Source of the DNA: Hormiphora californensis
Taxonomy: Eukaryota > Ctenophora > Tentaculata > Cydippida > Pleurobrachiidae
Reading direction: 5' to 3'
DNA: 64,000 bases
Assembly: GCA_020137815.1 (NCBI GenBank)
Contig: CM035357.1
Coordinates: 5,898,616-5,962,615 of the forward strand
The notes below the pieces were generated by a model. It ran no database searches. It had not been told where the DNA came from and worked only from the letters and a program-made list of their open reading frames with translations. The stretch's first letter is position 1. Each line of letters starts with the position of its first letter. The position numbers and the translations under genes are program-made. Below are positions 30,154 through 40,610 of this stretch, piece after piece.

Positions 30154-31255
30154 TTGAAAGGGACTGCAGCAGACTGCCTGCTCCTAGCACGGTTCTCTGA
30201 TAACGGTGAATTAGTCGGGAACTATCCCACTTGGATAACATTGTTACGGATAAAATAGCAGCCGTCTGGATCTTCTAGTCGTATCCGTTTCAAAGTGGAC
30301 CTGAGAGCTTTTTGCTCCTTCAGTTCAGAGGGCGTTAGATCCGGAGATAGATAAACAGCCGAAAACTGTTTGGAGTCTTTGAGGTTTCGTGCTTTTTTGA
30401 GCAGCGCCAGGAGAGTCGCTCTCCTCTCCAGGGATACTAAGAGCGGTCTAGGACGTTTCTCATTTCTTTCCCCGATGCGTTTTATCGTTGTCACTTTCGG
30501 TTTCTCTTGCAGTTCCTCAAAAAGTTCGTCTAAAGTAGTTTTAGCTACTCTATCGGTTGTTTCTTGGAGACCAAACACAATCAGGTTCTTCTCTCTTCCG
30601 GGCTGTTGGACGGGAGTAGGGTGGTGCGACGTTAGTGGTTTTACCACTTTAGGGGAGGTTGCAGCACAATTCTGTGCAAGCACAGAAGAGTAGGCTTTCA
30701 CCTTCTTCACCGAAGTTGACACTGCACTTAGTTGTTGCTTTTGGGCTTCAATAACCGTTTGCTGAAGCTCAATCACGCTAAGACGGTGGCGATCAAGTTC
30801 TTCTTTGCATTCACGTAGTTGCTTCTCGAGTTTTTCTGCGCTGATAACATTTTCAAAATTGTTCATTGTTGCTCTGGCAAGTTTCATACTGGAGAGAAAA
30901 ATACGCGAAGTAGCCTCAACAATTTCATTCGCAGTTAAGTCCTTGAGACAGTGACTGAAGTACGAACCCCAGTGATTGCAAGGGGAAGCTACACTGTCGT
31001 TGGTTAACATTGAGTCGGGTGCAGCTTGGATCGATTTATAACATTGAATAAACTGATCCGATGTGATACTCGTCGTGTTGGGATCATCAGCAGAGTTCAA
31101 CCAGTAAACTTCAGACACAAAGTCGTTTACTGTCTCTTCCAATCGTTTTATCGCAGGGTTATCGCCCTCGTACTTCGTTTCTGACATTATCAACGTTTCG
31201 TTTTTCTGCCCTTTGGGGCTGTTACATCGGATTCATCTTCCTGCTCAAATTAATT
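30073..31255 (-). mobile_element. Second ORF1-only retroelement, inserted in the LINE RT ORF
   Basis: Its minus-strand 3' end is an (ATT)n-like tail at about 30073-30095. Its 5' end lies near 31255, just after the YADD motif of the disrupted RT. It encodes one ORF1 protein and no RT. Homologous to the element at 17458-18779. I could not define a clean target duplication. Confidence 0.75.
30222..31193 (-). CDS. LINE ORF1-like protein of second ORF1-only element
   Basis: 323 residues starting MIMSETKYEG. A helical region (SAEKLEKQLRECKEELDRHR) of coiled-coil character spans ~115-160. Then VKAYSSVLAQNCA, then an RRM-like EKNLIVFGLQETTD, KVTTIKRIGERNEKRPRPLL and VYLSPDLTPSELKEQK. Layout and motifs match the 17721-18734 protein, so the two are one family. 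Intact frame. Expected to bind element RNA; mobilisation would depend on an RT from elsewhere. Confidence 0.85.
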   Translation of the reverse strand: MIMSETKYEGDNPAIKRLEETVNDFVSEVYWLNSADDPNTTSITSDQFIQCYKSIQAAPDSMLTNDSVASPCNHWGSYFSHCLKDLTANEIVEATSRIFLSSMKLARATMNNFENVISAEKLEKQLRECKEELDRHRLSVIELQQTVIEAQKQQLSAVSTSVKKVKAYSSVLAQNCAATSPKVVKPLTSHHPTPVQQPGREKNLIVFGLQETTDRVAKTTLDELFEELQEKPKVTTIKRIGERNEKRPRPLLVSLERRATLLALLKKARNLKDSKQFSAVYLSPDLTPSELKEQKALRSTLKRIRLEDPDGCYFIRNNVIQVG

Positions 31256-31258
31256 TGT

Positions 31259-31650
31259 TTAAAGTAGTGTTGAAAAGTCGTCTGCGTAAAGGTGAATCCT
31301 CATCGCATGTTTGGCCGCAATTTTCTCGAGGTCTTTCGTGAACAGAATAAACATAAGGGGCCCCAAGATGGATCCCTGGGGCACTCCAATGTATACATTT
31401 ACTTCAGCAGACTGGTAATCACCTATTTTGACAACAGCTTTCCTTCCTTCGAGATAAGAAGAGAACCATTTGAGAGCTGTTCCACTGACTCCATACATGT
31501 TCTGCAGGCGACGTAGAAGGATTGTATGAGGAACAGTATCAAAGGCAGCAGAGAGATCGAGTAGAAGGAGTACTGCCTTACTTTTCTTGTCAGTCATCAC
31601 GAGTAGATCATTAAAGATCTTCAGGGTGGCCGTTTCACATGAGTGTTTCT
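31259..31650 (-). pseudogene. N-terminal part of the disrupted LINE reverse transcriptase
   Basis: Reads KKHSCETATLKIFNDLL, LLLLDLSAAFDTVPHTILL, GVPQGSILGPLMFILF and HLYADDFSTLL, then is cut by the ORF1-only element. It rejoins in sense at 30090 with TNNNWTQNEDQLRQCF. The 5' end is truncated at about 31650, where a MITE-like end (CACCCAGATTTTAACGC) begins. Confidence 0.88.
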
Positions 31651-32013
31651 TTCTGTCAGCACTCAAGAAACACCCAGATTTTAACGCTGGCCTGGAAAGC
31701 ACCCAGATTTTCACTTTGCCCGTTGGCAAACGCCGCTGACCCCCGCAGTGCGGGATAAGGCAGCTTAGGCAGCGCTTTTCAACGCTTTTCAACTTTGCCC
31801 GTCGCGACGACAAAATTTGACGAGAAAATTTTCAGCGCGAGCGCGCGGCTCAAGAAAGTCAGTTTTTGCAGCGTTTTAACCATTTGTGTCCGGACACAAT
31901 TCGCGCGTTACATTAAATGCAACGCATAATAATGATAAACTGTTCCTGCGCGCGATGTTTTTCAATTCAGATTTTTTTTAACTGTCTGATTTTCCAGGGA
32001 TCCCTAAAAAAGT

Positions 32014-32160
32014 GTAAAGTCCATTTTTATTCAACTGTTCACCCTCCAACTCGTGCGCGTGCGATATTTAAATTTACGCTGCGCGCGCTACACGTTAACA
32101 TGTGATAGACGCGCAAAACAATTCCGCGCACGACTTTGGGGGTGAACAGTTGAAAAAAAA
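32014..32160. mobile_element. Short MITE, family A copy 1
   Basis: Left end TAAAGTCCATTTTTATTCAA, then CTGTTCACCC; right end GGGGGTGAACAGTTGAAAAA mirrors it. The core is CG-rich (GCGCGCGCTACACGTTAACA). Same family as 33559-33709 and 33867-34024. Confidence 0.8.
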
Positions 32161-33558
32161 GTTTTGACAAGTTTTACAAGTTTTTGACAAGTTTGACAAG
32201 TTTTAAAAATAATTCAGGTCGGTGTTACCCGACCCATGAAAATACAATAATAATTTAATTAATAATTTAAAAACACACTCAAAAGATAAATATAATTAAA
32301 AATAAAAGAAAATCTGGAGAAGTGGGGAGGGAGATGGGGGAGGGAGAAGGGATCAAGGTATGTGTGTATGGGGGGGGGGGGGGGGTGCATAGTGATAGAG
32401 TTGGTGGTAAGTGTAGAAGAGAACAGTGTGGTTAAGGGAGTGGGAATGACCGGGTGGAAGGGTGAGAGAGAAACAAGATGCTAAGAGAGAGGTGAACAGC
32501 AGTGAGGTGGAGAGGGAGCACTTAAACCGGGGGAAAGGAAGAAGGGGATAAAGGTGGCAAGACAACGTGCGGGAGGCGGGGGACCGGAGGTAAAGGAGGA
32601 CTGAGGCTGACGAAGAGCACTGAGAGCAGCTAGGGATGGGTTCCAGGGAAGGGGCAGCGAGGTCTGGAGAAAAAGGGTGAGATGAAGGAGGGCCGGAGGT
32701 GAGGAATGGAAAAGGTGAGAGTACCAGAAGAGCAAGAGGCGAGACGATGATCCGGATCAAGAAGGGGGGGGGGGGCTGGAACGAGGAGGGAAATGGAGGT
32801 CAAACCAGCGGCGGAGACGACGAGAAGGAAGCGGAGTGTCGGTGGAGCCTGGCTGTCGGGGACGGGGGACTGACGGAGAGATACAACTCAGAGAGAGGAA
32901 GTAGTTGGCCACATTGATGCCTGAGTGAGATCGAGGTCGCGCAGCGACCGAGATCGATCTCACATCTAGGCCTCCGGTCCGTTATTGATTTTAGAGCAAA
33001 CTTTTTCAAAGACCTGGCTGCAAGGAACTACTGAACCGATTTACATCTCGTTTGTTGCTCCTGCCAGATAATTGTCTTTAGTTTTACGGAAAATACCCGC
33101 GAGTATCAGCATTTGAGGAATAGTGGGTCAAAATTGACGCTAAACATGAGCAATTCTTTAAAGACCTGGCTGCAAGCTCGTACTCGGTCCTGGGACAATC
33201 TGCGGGTACTGGGGGAATCGTCATGGCCTTGTGAGTATGGGAAAATACCCGCCGATTCATCACGATGCGAAATGAGGCCATAATTGACCTTTGAGTAGTG
33301 CTAGGTCAGCTAAAATGGTCTCCAAAAACGGTATATCACGCGCGATCTGCTGAAAACGTGCTTTATATCGCGCGCACGTGAGTTCTTGCTCTCAACGGGC
33401 CGGGATCCTATTATTCGCGGAGCGAGAATAGGATGCGATGGATCCAAAGGAAGTAGATGGAAACCACGGACAGGAAGAAGGGCGGTGAGGGCTGGAAACG
33501 GTGAAGGAGGGCCAGAGATTGAGGTGAGGAAGGAGGAAGGAGAGCACCCAGTGGAGTA
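32161..33558. other. Intergenic, GA-rich and CG-island-like sequence
   Basis: 32310-32900 is strongly purine-rich with two G runs (32370-32386, 32766-32776). AAGACCTGGCTGCAAG occurs twice, near 33008 and 33160. No gene is supported. A stretch at 33410-33550 resembles the GA-rich part and may be a duplicate. Confidence 0.5.
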
Positions 33559-33709
33559 TAAAGTCCATTTTTATTCAACTGTTCACCCTCCAACTCGTGC
33601 GCGTGCGATATTTTAATTTACGCTGCGCGCGCTACACGTTAACATGTGATAGACGCGCAAAACAATTCCGCGCACGACTTTGGGGGGTGAACAGTTGAAA
33701 AAAAATGGA
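33559..33709. mobile_element. Short MITE, family A copy 2
   Basis: Starts TAAAGTCCATTTTTATTCAA and ends GGTGAACAGTTGAAAAAAAA, with the same CG-rich core as copy 1. It directly abuts family B at 33711. Confidence 0.85.
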
Positions 33710-33710
33710 G

Positions 33711-33866
33711 TATAAAGTCGGATTTTTTGAAGTTGTCACCCCCCCTTCTCGTGCGCGGAATGTTTTTGCGCGTCACATCACGTGTTAACGTGTGGTGTGC
33801 GCGTCAAAATTGATAAATTTCACATGCGCGGTCATTTTGGGGTGACAACTTCAAAAAATCCGACTT
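33711..33866. mobile_element. Short MITE, family B
   Basis: Ends TAAAGTCGGATTTTTTGAAG and CTTCAAAAAATCCGACTTTA are mirror images, each followed inward by GTTGTCACCCC or its complement. Different core from family A but same length and AAAGTC start. It lies between two family A copies. Confidence 0.88.
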
Positions 33867-34024
33867 TAAAGTCCATTTTTTTTTCAACTGTTCACCCAAA
33901 ATTGAAATTTCAGTGAAATTTAGAATTTTCGTGGCGCGCGCTACACGTTAACATGTGATAGACGCGCAAAACAATTCCGCGCACGACTTTGCGGGGTGAA
34001 CAGTTGAAAAAAAATGGACTTTAA
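33867..34024. mobile_element. Short MITE, family A copy 3
   Basis: Starts AAAGTCCATTTTTTTTTCAA and ends TTGAAAAAAAATGGACTTTA, the best-preserved inverted ends of the family. Abuts family B on the left. Confidence 0.88.
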
Positions 34025-34065
34025 ACGCTGTGTAAATACTGAACTTTTTTAGGGGTCCCTGTTAC

Positions 34066-34572
34066 GATCTGGGTGTTTGGAGGCCTGTTTACAGGTGCGC
34101 GCTGCCAAAAAAGTTGATTCACTAAAATGGCTCTAACCGCCAAACCACCTAACCGTTTTGGCTGATTCAAAGTTTATATGGTAGGGAATGTCAAGGCCTA
34201 ACCCCAACCCAAACCCCAACCCTAACCCTAACCCTACTTTAGCCCTAACCCTAAAAAACCGTTTGTCAGCACTCCCAAAACACCCAGATTTTAACGCTGG
34301 CCGATTTTCCAGGCCCAGGTCGGGCGCCGTTACGATCTGGGTGTTTGGTGGCCTGTTTACAGGTGCGCGCTGCCAAAAAAGTTGATTCACTAAAATGGCC
34401 CTAACCGCCAAACCACTCAACCGTTTTGGCTAATTCAAAGTTTATCTGGTAGGGAATGTCAAGGCCTAACCCCAACCCAAACCCCAATCCTAACCCTAAC
34501 CCTACTTTTGCCCTAACCCTAAAAAGCCGTTTGTCAGCACTCCCGAAACACCCAGATTTTAACGCTGGCCGC
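34066..34572. mobile_element. Two adjacent MITE-like elements with telomere-like cores (copies 2 and 3)
   Basis: Copies at 34066-34310 and 34321-34572 each begin GTTACGATCTGGGTGTTTGG and end AACACCCAGATTTTAACGCT; these ends are imperfect inverted repeats. The cores contain CCCTAACCCTAACCCTA. An isolated right end occurs at 31660-31705. Very similar to each other, so young or locally duplicated. Confidence 0.8.
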
Positions 34573-35636
34573 CCAGGTCGGATTTTTAAGTTCCCTCCAA
34601 CACGCTTGAAAAGCGCTGCCTTATCCCGTACTCGGTACTGCAAACTCATTAGGGTGAGCAGTGTTTGCCAAGCGCTGCCTTATGACTTATCTCGCACTAC
34701 AGACTACAGTCTACACCCCAAGGATGCAATGCCTGTACGAATACACCCCACAGTCTCTACAAAACAAACGATGAAATTTCAAGTTTTGGTAAATCCCAGT
34801 CGCCAGGGTTTCGGAAGAGTCTTTGAAACAGGGCATTGGCCATTTTCATGATTTTGAAAATATCTCAAAATTTTAGTAAAATAATTTTAGTTAAGTTTAG
34901 GTTACTAACACTCCTTCACTTTGCATCGAATAAAACACGAGTTTGTTGTAGATCTCATTGTACAATTTCGATATCGAAAACGTGGTCATTTTATATTGGA
35001 TGTGAAATTAAGGAGCTATTACAATTCACAAAAAGGGTGGCACGCTACTTTTGGCACGTGATGATGTAAATTGTAACCGCTCCTATTATTTATTTTCAAA
35101 ATAATGTGCACGTTGCAACACGGTGTCAGGCCTGTGAGATCAGGGGAAGAGAAGAAATTACTAATTGATAATAAATATAAGATATGGTTACACAATCCCT
35201 GATGTCCCAGGTCCCTTGTGGGTTGTGTTATTTGTTACACAACCAGAGATTTTATAACTGATATCTGAGTTATTTAGTTTAGACTAGATTAAAATCCAGT
35301 AAAAATTTGCTTTTTTAATTTGTTCTACCTGTTCGAAAGATTATTAAAGGGCCGGCTGACAGTAGATACATGGTATGCAATGTTCCCCACCCTTTGTAGT
35401 TTCAAGATTCAAAAGAGAAAAGTTGCTGTGGCCTGATCCAAAGACATTCAAGGTGTACCTTACAAACCTGTTAAAACGCCAGAGCACTGGGTTTGACGCA
35501 CAACATGTTTTGAAAGAACAGCATAGTTAAATATTTCATGAAGTGTAAATGGTATAATAATTACTAATAGATGATAACAATGGTCAATGAACACAATACT
35601 AAACTCACGTAATGTAATTAGTGGTATACATTAGAT
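34573..35636. other. Intergenic, no feature recognised
   Basis: AT-rich unique-looking sequence. A short piece near 34610-34690 (GCGCTGCCTTATCCCG) recalls the complement near 31745-31785. No coding potential was supported. Confidence 0.5.
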
Positions 35637-36237
35637 TTAGACCTTACCTGCTAAAGTATAATAGTAGTCAGATGCTCTGTCATAAATGCTAAAAGAGATC
35701 GTATCCACAACATCGCCACCCCGTTTTGTAACACAGAAGGTAAGTGAACTATCTGCAAACAGGTAATTCAGCACCTCCACATTATTACATGTGATGATGA
35801 GGGCGGTCTCTGTTTTGCTGATCGTCCAGATCTTGTCCGCATCCACCGGGGGTTGTACTGGCAGGTCTGTGGAGCCGGTGGTGCAGAAGTTTATATAATA
35901 CTGCATTGGGGAGGTGAACTTCACACTCACACCACCGATTTCTTTGCCGTCCTTATCGTACATCTCCACAGTAATCCTCTCATCCCTGCCAATTAGTTCA
36001 GAGTCCGTCTTTATTTGGAGAGGTGTTCTCTCCAGGTCCCAGGGTATCTTCACACCCCGCTCTACAGCTGTCCACTCTGAAATACAATAAATATACTAAC
36101 CACTAAAATTAAACTATAACATTTGTTGAACCACAACGCATCAAATATTTATTTTATATGTATGTGAAATTATGTGACGAACCTGTGAGAACAACTGTTC
36201 CACAGAGTGCAGCTGTGAAGAGAAGGAGACGTATCAT
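35637..36237 (-). CDS. Secreted protein of unknown family (signal peptide)
   Basis: Exon 1 is 36183-36237 (MIRLLLFTAALCGTVVLT, a clear signal peptide); exon 2 begins at 36076 in matching phase (EWTAVERGVKIPWDLERTP). The mature ~145 residues contain IKTDSELIGRDERITVEMYD, PMQYYINFCTTGSTDLPVQP, KIWTISKTETALIITCNNVE and SIYDRASDYYYTLAG. Alternating hydrophobic strands suggest a beta-sandwich. Two or three Cys are present. The frame stops at 35637, but CAG^GTAAGG at 35648 is a strong donor, so a further exon may exist. I do not recognise the family; an extracellular binding or lectin-like role would be guesswork. Confidence 0.7.
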
Positions 36238-36293
36238 GTTAACACACATCACTTAGTAAAATGGTAAACATGAGCATGCGATGAACATAAGAA

Positions 36294-36301
36294 CACTATA
36301 T
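36294..36301 (-). promoter_or_regulatory. Possible TATA box for the secreted-protein gene
   Basis: TATATAGT on the minus strand, about 57 bp upstream of the ATG at 36237. A start ~30 bp downstream would give a ~30-nt leader. Confidence 0.35.
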
Positions 36302-37092
36302 AATATTGTTTTGTTCGGGAATACAGAGAGCAATTTAATAGAATTGTGGGAAATAAGGGAAAGTGTTTCCACCTTTTTTGTTACAAGCATACTGTTACAA
36401 GCATAGTGTTATCAGACTGAGAGGCAGCTCATAACCAATCGGGAATAGGAATTACAACATTTGCTCAGCGCATTAATGGCTCAACTGAGTTGATGGCTTT
36501 GGCTATTCTCTGCTCTCGCATTCCCTTATTGAGCAAGGAAAATAATGGATGCAACATTCTTGGCAATAATCTCGCTCTCTTGTTATCGTGACAGAGAGCC
36601 CGGCAGTGACCATATAATATATATGCTCTATTCTTTATTGAAGAACAGACTGATTCTATTCTTCAATAAAAATAGAATATAATCGTGCCTCTAGGTAAGC
36701 GATGTTTCCCTCTCTCAGCACATACCTGTTAATATGAGCTACGCATTATAAGCGGTCAGATTCAATAGGAAAACTTAGAATACCAAGAATTCGTCATGTT
36801 TTCAGATAAAGTGGTATGTCAACGGTACAGAGATAGATACCAATAGTACGGAGTATAGTGAGCGGTCTACAATTAGTTTCAAGGAACAGGTGGAGTACAG
36901 GGCCTTCTCAGAGCTTGTTATTAATGGCCTCAAAACTGAGGATAACGGTTAGTAACCATGGTAACAGGGGGGAGGGGACGGCCATGGTAACAGCTGGTGG
37001 TATATGGGGTAACGGCCATGAAATGAGCTACATAACCCCCATTCCCTTCTTCCACCCCTTACTCAACAATTCCCTTCAGGAACATAAATTAC
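36302..37092. other. Intergenic, no gene recognised
   Basis: Holds a hairpin near 36648-36672 (TATTGAAGAA and TTCTTCAATA), and 23 bp at 36769-36791 identical to 45789-45811. CCATGGTAACAG occurs near 36957 and 36982. Confidence 0.5.
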
Positions 37093-37321
37093 CTTACTCT
37101 CGTTTTTTAAGAAACGCTTAAGTAAGAAACTTTTTTATAAGAAACTTTTCAAATGTAAATCACACAATTCAGAGACACCACAACAAAATATAACACCCCT
37201 AACTTGTTTAGTTTTTTGATAAAGGAGAAATTCTTTTTGTTTTTGGATTGCTTACACCTGTAGTTTCCTAGAAAAAAAGTTTCTTATTTAAAAGTTTCTT
37301 GAAATATGCGAGCTTAATTAA
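37093..37321. mobile_element. MITE, family C copy 1 (right end lost)
   Basis: Starts CTTACTCTCGTTTTTTAAGA and runs colinear with 62569-62806 at about 95% identity. Its right end stops at GCTTAATTAA, where homopolymer-rich sequence begins. Contains repeated AAGAAACTTTT. Confidence 0.88.
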
Positions 37322-38640
37322 GGCCAGAGGGGGGGGGGATAAAAGGCACTTTCCAATAAGTTAAAAAAATGCCCCAAAACCCGCCTAAAAAATTGGTAAT
37401 TTCCCAAATTCTTTATTTTACTTAACCACATTTTTAGAATAATTTAGTCTAATTTTTAAAATTTTAAGAAAAATTTCCCTCTAAACTTGATCAAAATTAA
37501 GAGAAAATATTTACAAAATTGTAACCTAATTTTTTGGGGGGGCCCGGAAACAATTTAAAAATCGAAATACTTTTGGGAAATTAAACCCCCCAACGGTGGG
37601 TTAAGGGTAGCCCCCAAATGAACGGGCCAAATTTCCCCAAATTCCCGATTTTAAAACTTTTTTAATTAACCTCAATTTCTTTCCGCCTTTTTTTAAACTC
37701 TTTTGGCTAAACCGTAACAATCTTCTTTTTAATTCTATTTTCCCTCTCCTTTAATTTACGGTTCCAATTTTTGCCCAAATAACTCCCGGACTTTCCCCCA
37801 AAATCTTTCTGAATTCTCTTGGTCCAGCCCTTGTAAAATTTTACCCCCCCGGGCCCCCCCCCTCTGCACTTAGGTGTGTCCCCTCCTCTTTTTGTTACCC
37901 CCCCCCCTTCTCTCTTTTTCTCCTCCCTAACATTTCTTTTTCCCCCAAATTTTTTTTTTTTCCCTCCTCCCCCTCTCTCTCTCTCTCCTCTCCCCTCCCC
38001 TCTCTCTCTTTTCCTCTCTCATCCCCTCTCTCTCTCTCTCTCTTTTTCTTCTCTCTCTCCTCCTCTCTTCCCTTTTCTCTCTTTCTCCTCTCTTCTCTCC
38101 CTCTTCTCATCCTCTCTCCTTCTCTCCCCTTCTTCTCTCTCCCCTTTGCCTTCTTTCTCTTCTCTCTCTCTCCCTCTTTCCTTCTCTCTCTCCTCTCCCA
38201 TCTCTCCTTCTCTCCCTCCCCCCTCTCTTCGCCTTGCCGGTCCCCCCCTTACCTGGCCCCTTGGGTCCCCCTCTCTTCCCTGGGAAAAATCTGTTTTCTC
38301 TTTTTTCTTTCCTTTTCTTCTTCAATTCTCTTTGCTTATTTCAAAAGTCCGATAATAACCATTTCCCCCAATAATTGCGGGGCACCCCGGGAAACAAAAA
38401 AAAATATTAAAAATTATATTCCGGGTTTTAATTTCCCCTTTGTTAAATCTCCCAAATTTCCCAAAGGGGCCCAATCCCTAAACACCAAAGGGATTTGGGA
38501 TTTCCCCCGGGCCCAAAAAAAATATACCCTTCCACCAATCCGCCCTACACCAATAAGTAAAGAAAAGTAGCCAAAAAGGAAAAAAAAACTTGTTAGTTAA
38601 AATATTTTAATTTATTACTATAATTTATAATTTTTTAATA
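37322..38640. other. Suspect low-quality or low-complexity sequence
   Basis: Unlike anything else here: dense mixed homopolymer runs (GGGGGGGGG, CCCCCC, AAAAAA) in 37322-37870 and 38360-38560, flanking a CT-only block at 37900-38240. It begins exactly where MITE family C loses its right end. No ORF is credible. It looks like uncorrected or mis-assembled sequence. Confidence 0.55.
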
Positions 38641-38692
38641 ACATTTTACAAATTAACCTATAACATCCAAATCAATTAACACTATAAATCCA

Positions 38693-40357
38693 TTACCTGG
38701 GGTAAAATAAAATATATAGGGTAGTAGTAGTATTAGCTGGAGCAGTAGTAGTATTAGCTGGAGCAGTAGTTTGAACAACAGGTGGTTTGGTAGTTGGATC
38801 AATAACAGGGGGAGGTTTCGTAGTAATACGCCCAGATTCGATAAAGAATAGAGGGTCCACTACTTTACTTGATGAACAAGCACACCATTTGTTATGACTC
38901 TCACAGCATGGTACAACATTGCCATTCCCGCTCCAGTCCACAGTTGATTTGAAAGTGCTCTCAATCGACTTGTCAATATCGTTCCTAAAGTTATCTAGAG
39001 TTTGGTAAAACTCCACCGTAAGATTGGTTAGAGGAGTGGACTCCGCTGGATCAACAGATAAATCAAATACAAGAGGTGGATCGTGTAACACAAACCCGGT
39101 TCCTTTGTGTCCACTGCAGTCAGGTCTGGGATTGGTAGCGAAGTATATTTTGTAGCTATTCCACCTCATTGCCCATAATTCCTGGAGTTGATCAGGGATG
39201 AATAACACCCTTGAGGAGGGTGGTTGGAGGAAAGAGAGGGGGACACCGTCAAACACACGATCTGTTGGTAGGGAAAAACCAACGATTTGAGCGATAGATG
39301 GAAGTATATCCATGGCACTGGAGAGCGCATTTGAAACGGTTCCTGGTTCTATTTTACCCGGCCAGGACGCGATAAAAGGTACCCGATGTCCACCCTCCCA
39401 GGTCGTCATCTTTCCAGTTGAGCCTCCCCCATAAGCAGTTTTTTGGTACTCTCCTACAAAGGGGAAATGAGACCCCGCCAGCTCACATTTATACTCCCAC
39501 GGTCCATTATCTGAAGTGAATATGACCAGGGTCTCTTCAGACACACCAAGACCATAGACAGTGTCCAAAATCTCCCCGACAAAATGATCAATTTCCATGA
39601 GAGTGTCCTGGAAGTGTCCGACCCCGGAGGCATTTTGGAACCTCGGGTCAGTGGCTAAGGGCACGTGGGGTTGTGCTAGTGGTGCATACAGAAAAAAGGG
39701 TTTCTTTCCATACACGTGCTCACGAATGAAGCCTTTAGAAAATTCAACGTAGTTGTTTGTTAGTTGGTTAAGGTTTGCAGGTTGCTGTACGATGTCTCTG
39801 TTTGCGTACAGAGGGACGGAGTTATGCCACGCTGTAGGTTCCCCACAAACAGAACTTATTTTGACATTGTAAACTGGTCCATCAGTCACACAGCCCATAT
39901 CGTTTGAGAATGGGATGCCAAAGTAAGTGTCAAACCCATGACTGAGAGGGTGAAACTTGTCCGTAATTCCCAGGTGCCACTTTCCCACGATTCCAGTTGC
40001 ATATCCTTCATTTTTCAGAAAATGTGCAATCGTATTTTCCTTTTCGGGGAGACCACCAATTGAGCTTGGTCCAAAATTTCGAATTACTCCCGTTCGTTGG
40101 GCGAGCCTGCCCGTCAAAAGTCCAGCCCGGCTCGGGGTACATACGGGGGCGGCACTGTGGTAGTCCGTGAACCGGATGCCCACATTAGCGAGGCGGGTTA
40201 TGTTGGGGGTAAAGGGGTTGGATGGGTTGTTAGGGGTGATGTCCGCATATCCTAAATCATCCGCCATGATGAGAATGATGTTGGGTGTCTCGGAGGTAAC
40301 ATGGTGGAGACATATCAGGAAAAGTAGCAAGTATGGCGATCTGAAATGTCCTGACAT
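38693..40357 (-). CDS. ARSA: Arylsulfatase A-like sulfatase
   Basis: Hydrolyses sulfate esters, typically in lysosome or secreted. The ATG at 40357 is chosen because it starts a signal peptide (MSGHFRSPYLLLFLICLHHV); the frame is open 27 codons further up, probably intron or 5'UTR. With this start there are 554 residues. Metal site MADDLGY (D33, D34), formylglycine motif CTPSR with Cys73, GKWHLG (K126, H128) and TSDNGPWEYKC are present, so catalysis should be intact. GIPFSNDMGCV, HDPPLVFDLSVDPAE and CCESHNKWCAC resemble ARSA rather than ARSB. The C-terminal tail repeats TTAPANTTT and Lys/Pro-rich segments and looks like a disordered, glycosylatable extension. The gene is a single exon in the coding region. 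Confidence 0.92.
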   Translation of the reverse strand: MSGHFRSPYLLLFLICLHHVTSETPNIILIMADDLGYADITPNNPSNPFTPNITRLANVGIRFTDYHSAAPVCTPSRAGLLTGRLAQRTGVIRNFGPSSIGGLPEKENTIAHFLKNEGYATGIVGKWHLGITDKFHPLSHGFDTYFGIPFSNDMGCVTDGPVYNVKISSVCGEPTAWHNSVPLYANRDIVQQPANLNQLTNNYVEFSKGFIREHVYGKKPFFLYAPLAQPHVPLATDPRFQNASGVGHFQDTLMEIDHFVGEILDTVYGLGVSEETLVIFTSDNGPWEYKCELAGSHFPFVGEYQKTAYGGGSTGKMTTWEGGHRVPFIASWPGKIEPGTVSNALSSAMDILPSIAQIVGFSLPTDRVFDGVPLSFLQPPSSRVLFIPDQLQELWAMRWNSYKIYFATNPRPDCSGHKGTGFVLHDPPLVFDLSVDPAESTPLTNLTVEFYQTLDNFRNDIDKSIESTFKSTVDWSGNGNVVPCCESHNKWCACSSSKVVDPLFFIESGRITTKPPPVIDPTTKPPVVQTTAPANTTTAPANTTTTLYILFYPR

Positions 40358-40610
40358 ACTCTTCTTCTTCTTTTTCTTTGGAGCAGCTGGTATGTTGCCA
40401 GTCGGTGTTAAGGATCTGAAGGCTTCCTCAAGTGACACATACTCTATAAAAGGGTTAATAATTGTTAACTATTTGTTTTTGTTTGTTCGTTTGTGGTGTA
40501 GGACCACTTGATCCTATAAAGTGTCGTGAAGGCTCAGTGACTGGGATATTGAAATGAAATGTGTATACCGGAAGCGACTACATCAACGTGAGACCCCAGT
40601 CGGCGAGCGG

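Noticed and set aside
37876-38355. 159-residue Ser/Pro/Leu-rich frame
   Set aside because: Translation of a CT-only low-complexity stretch.
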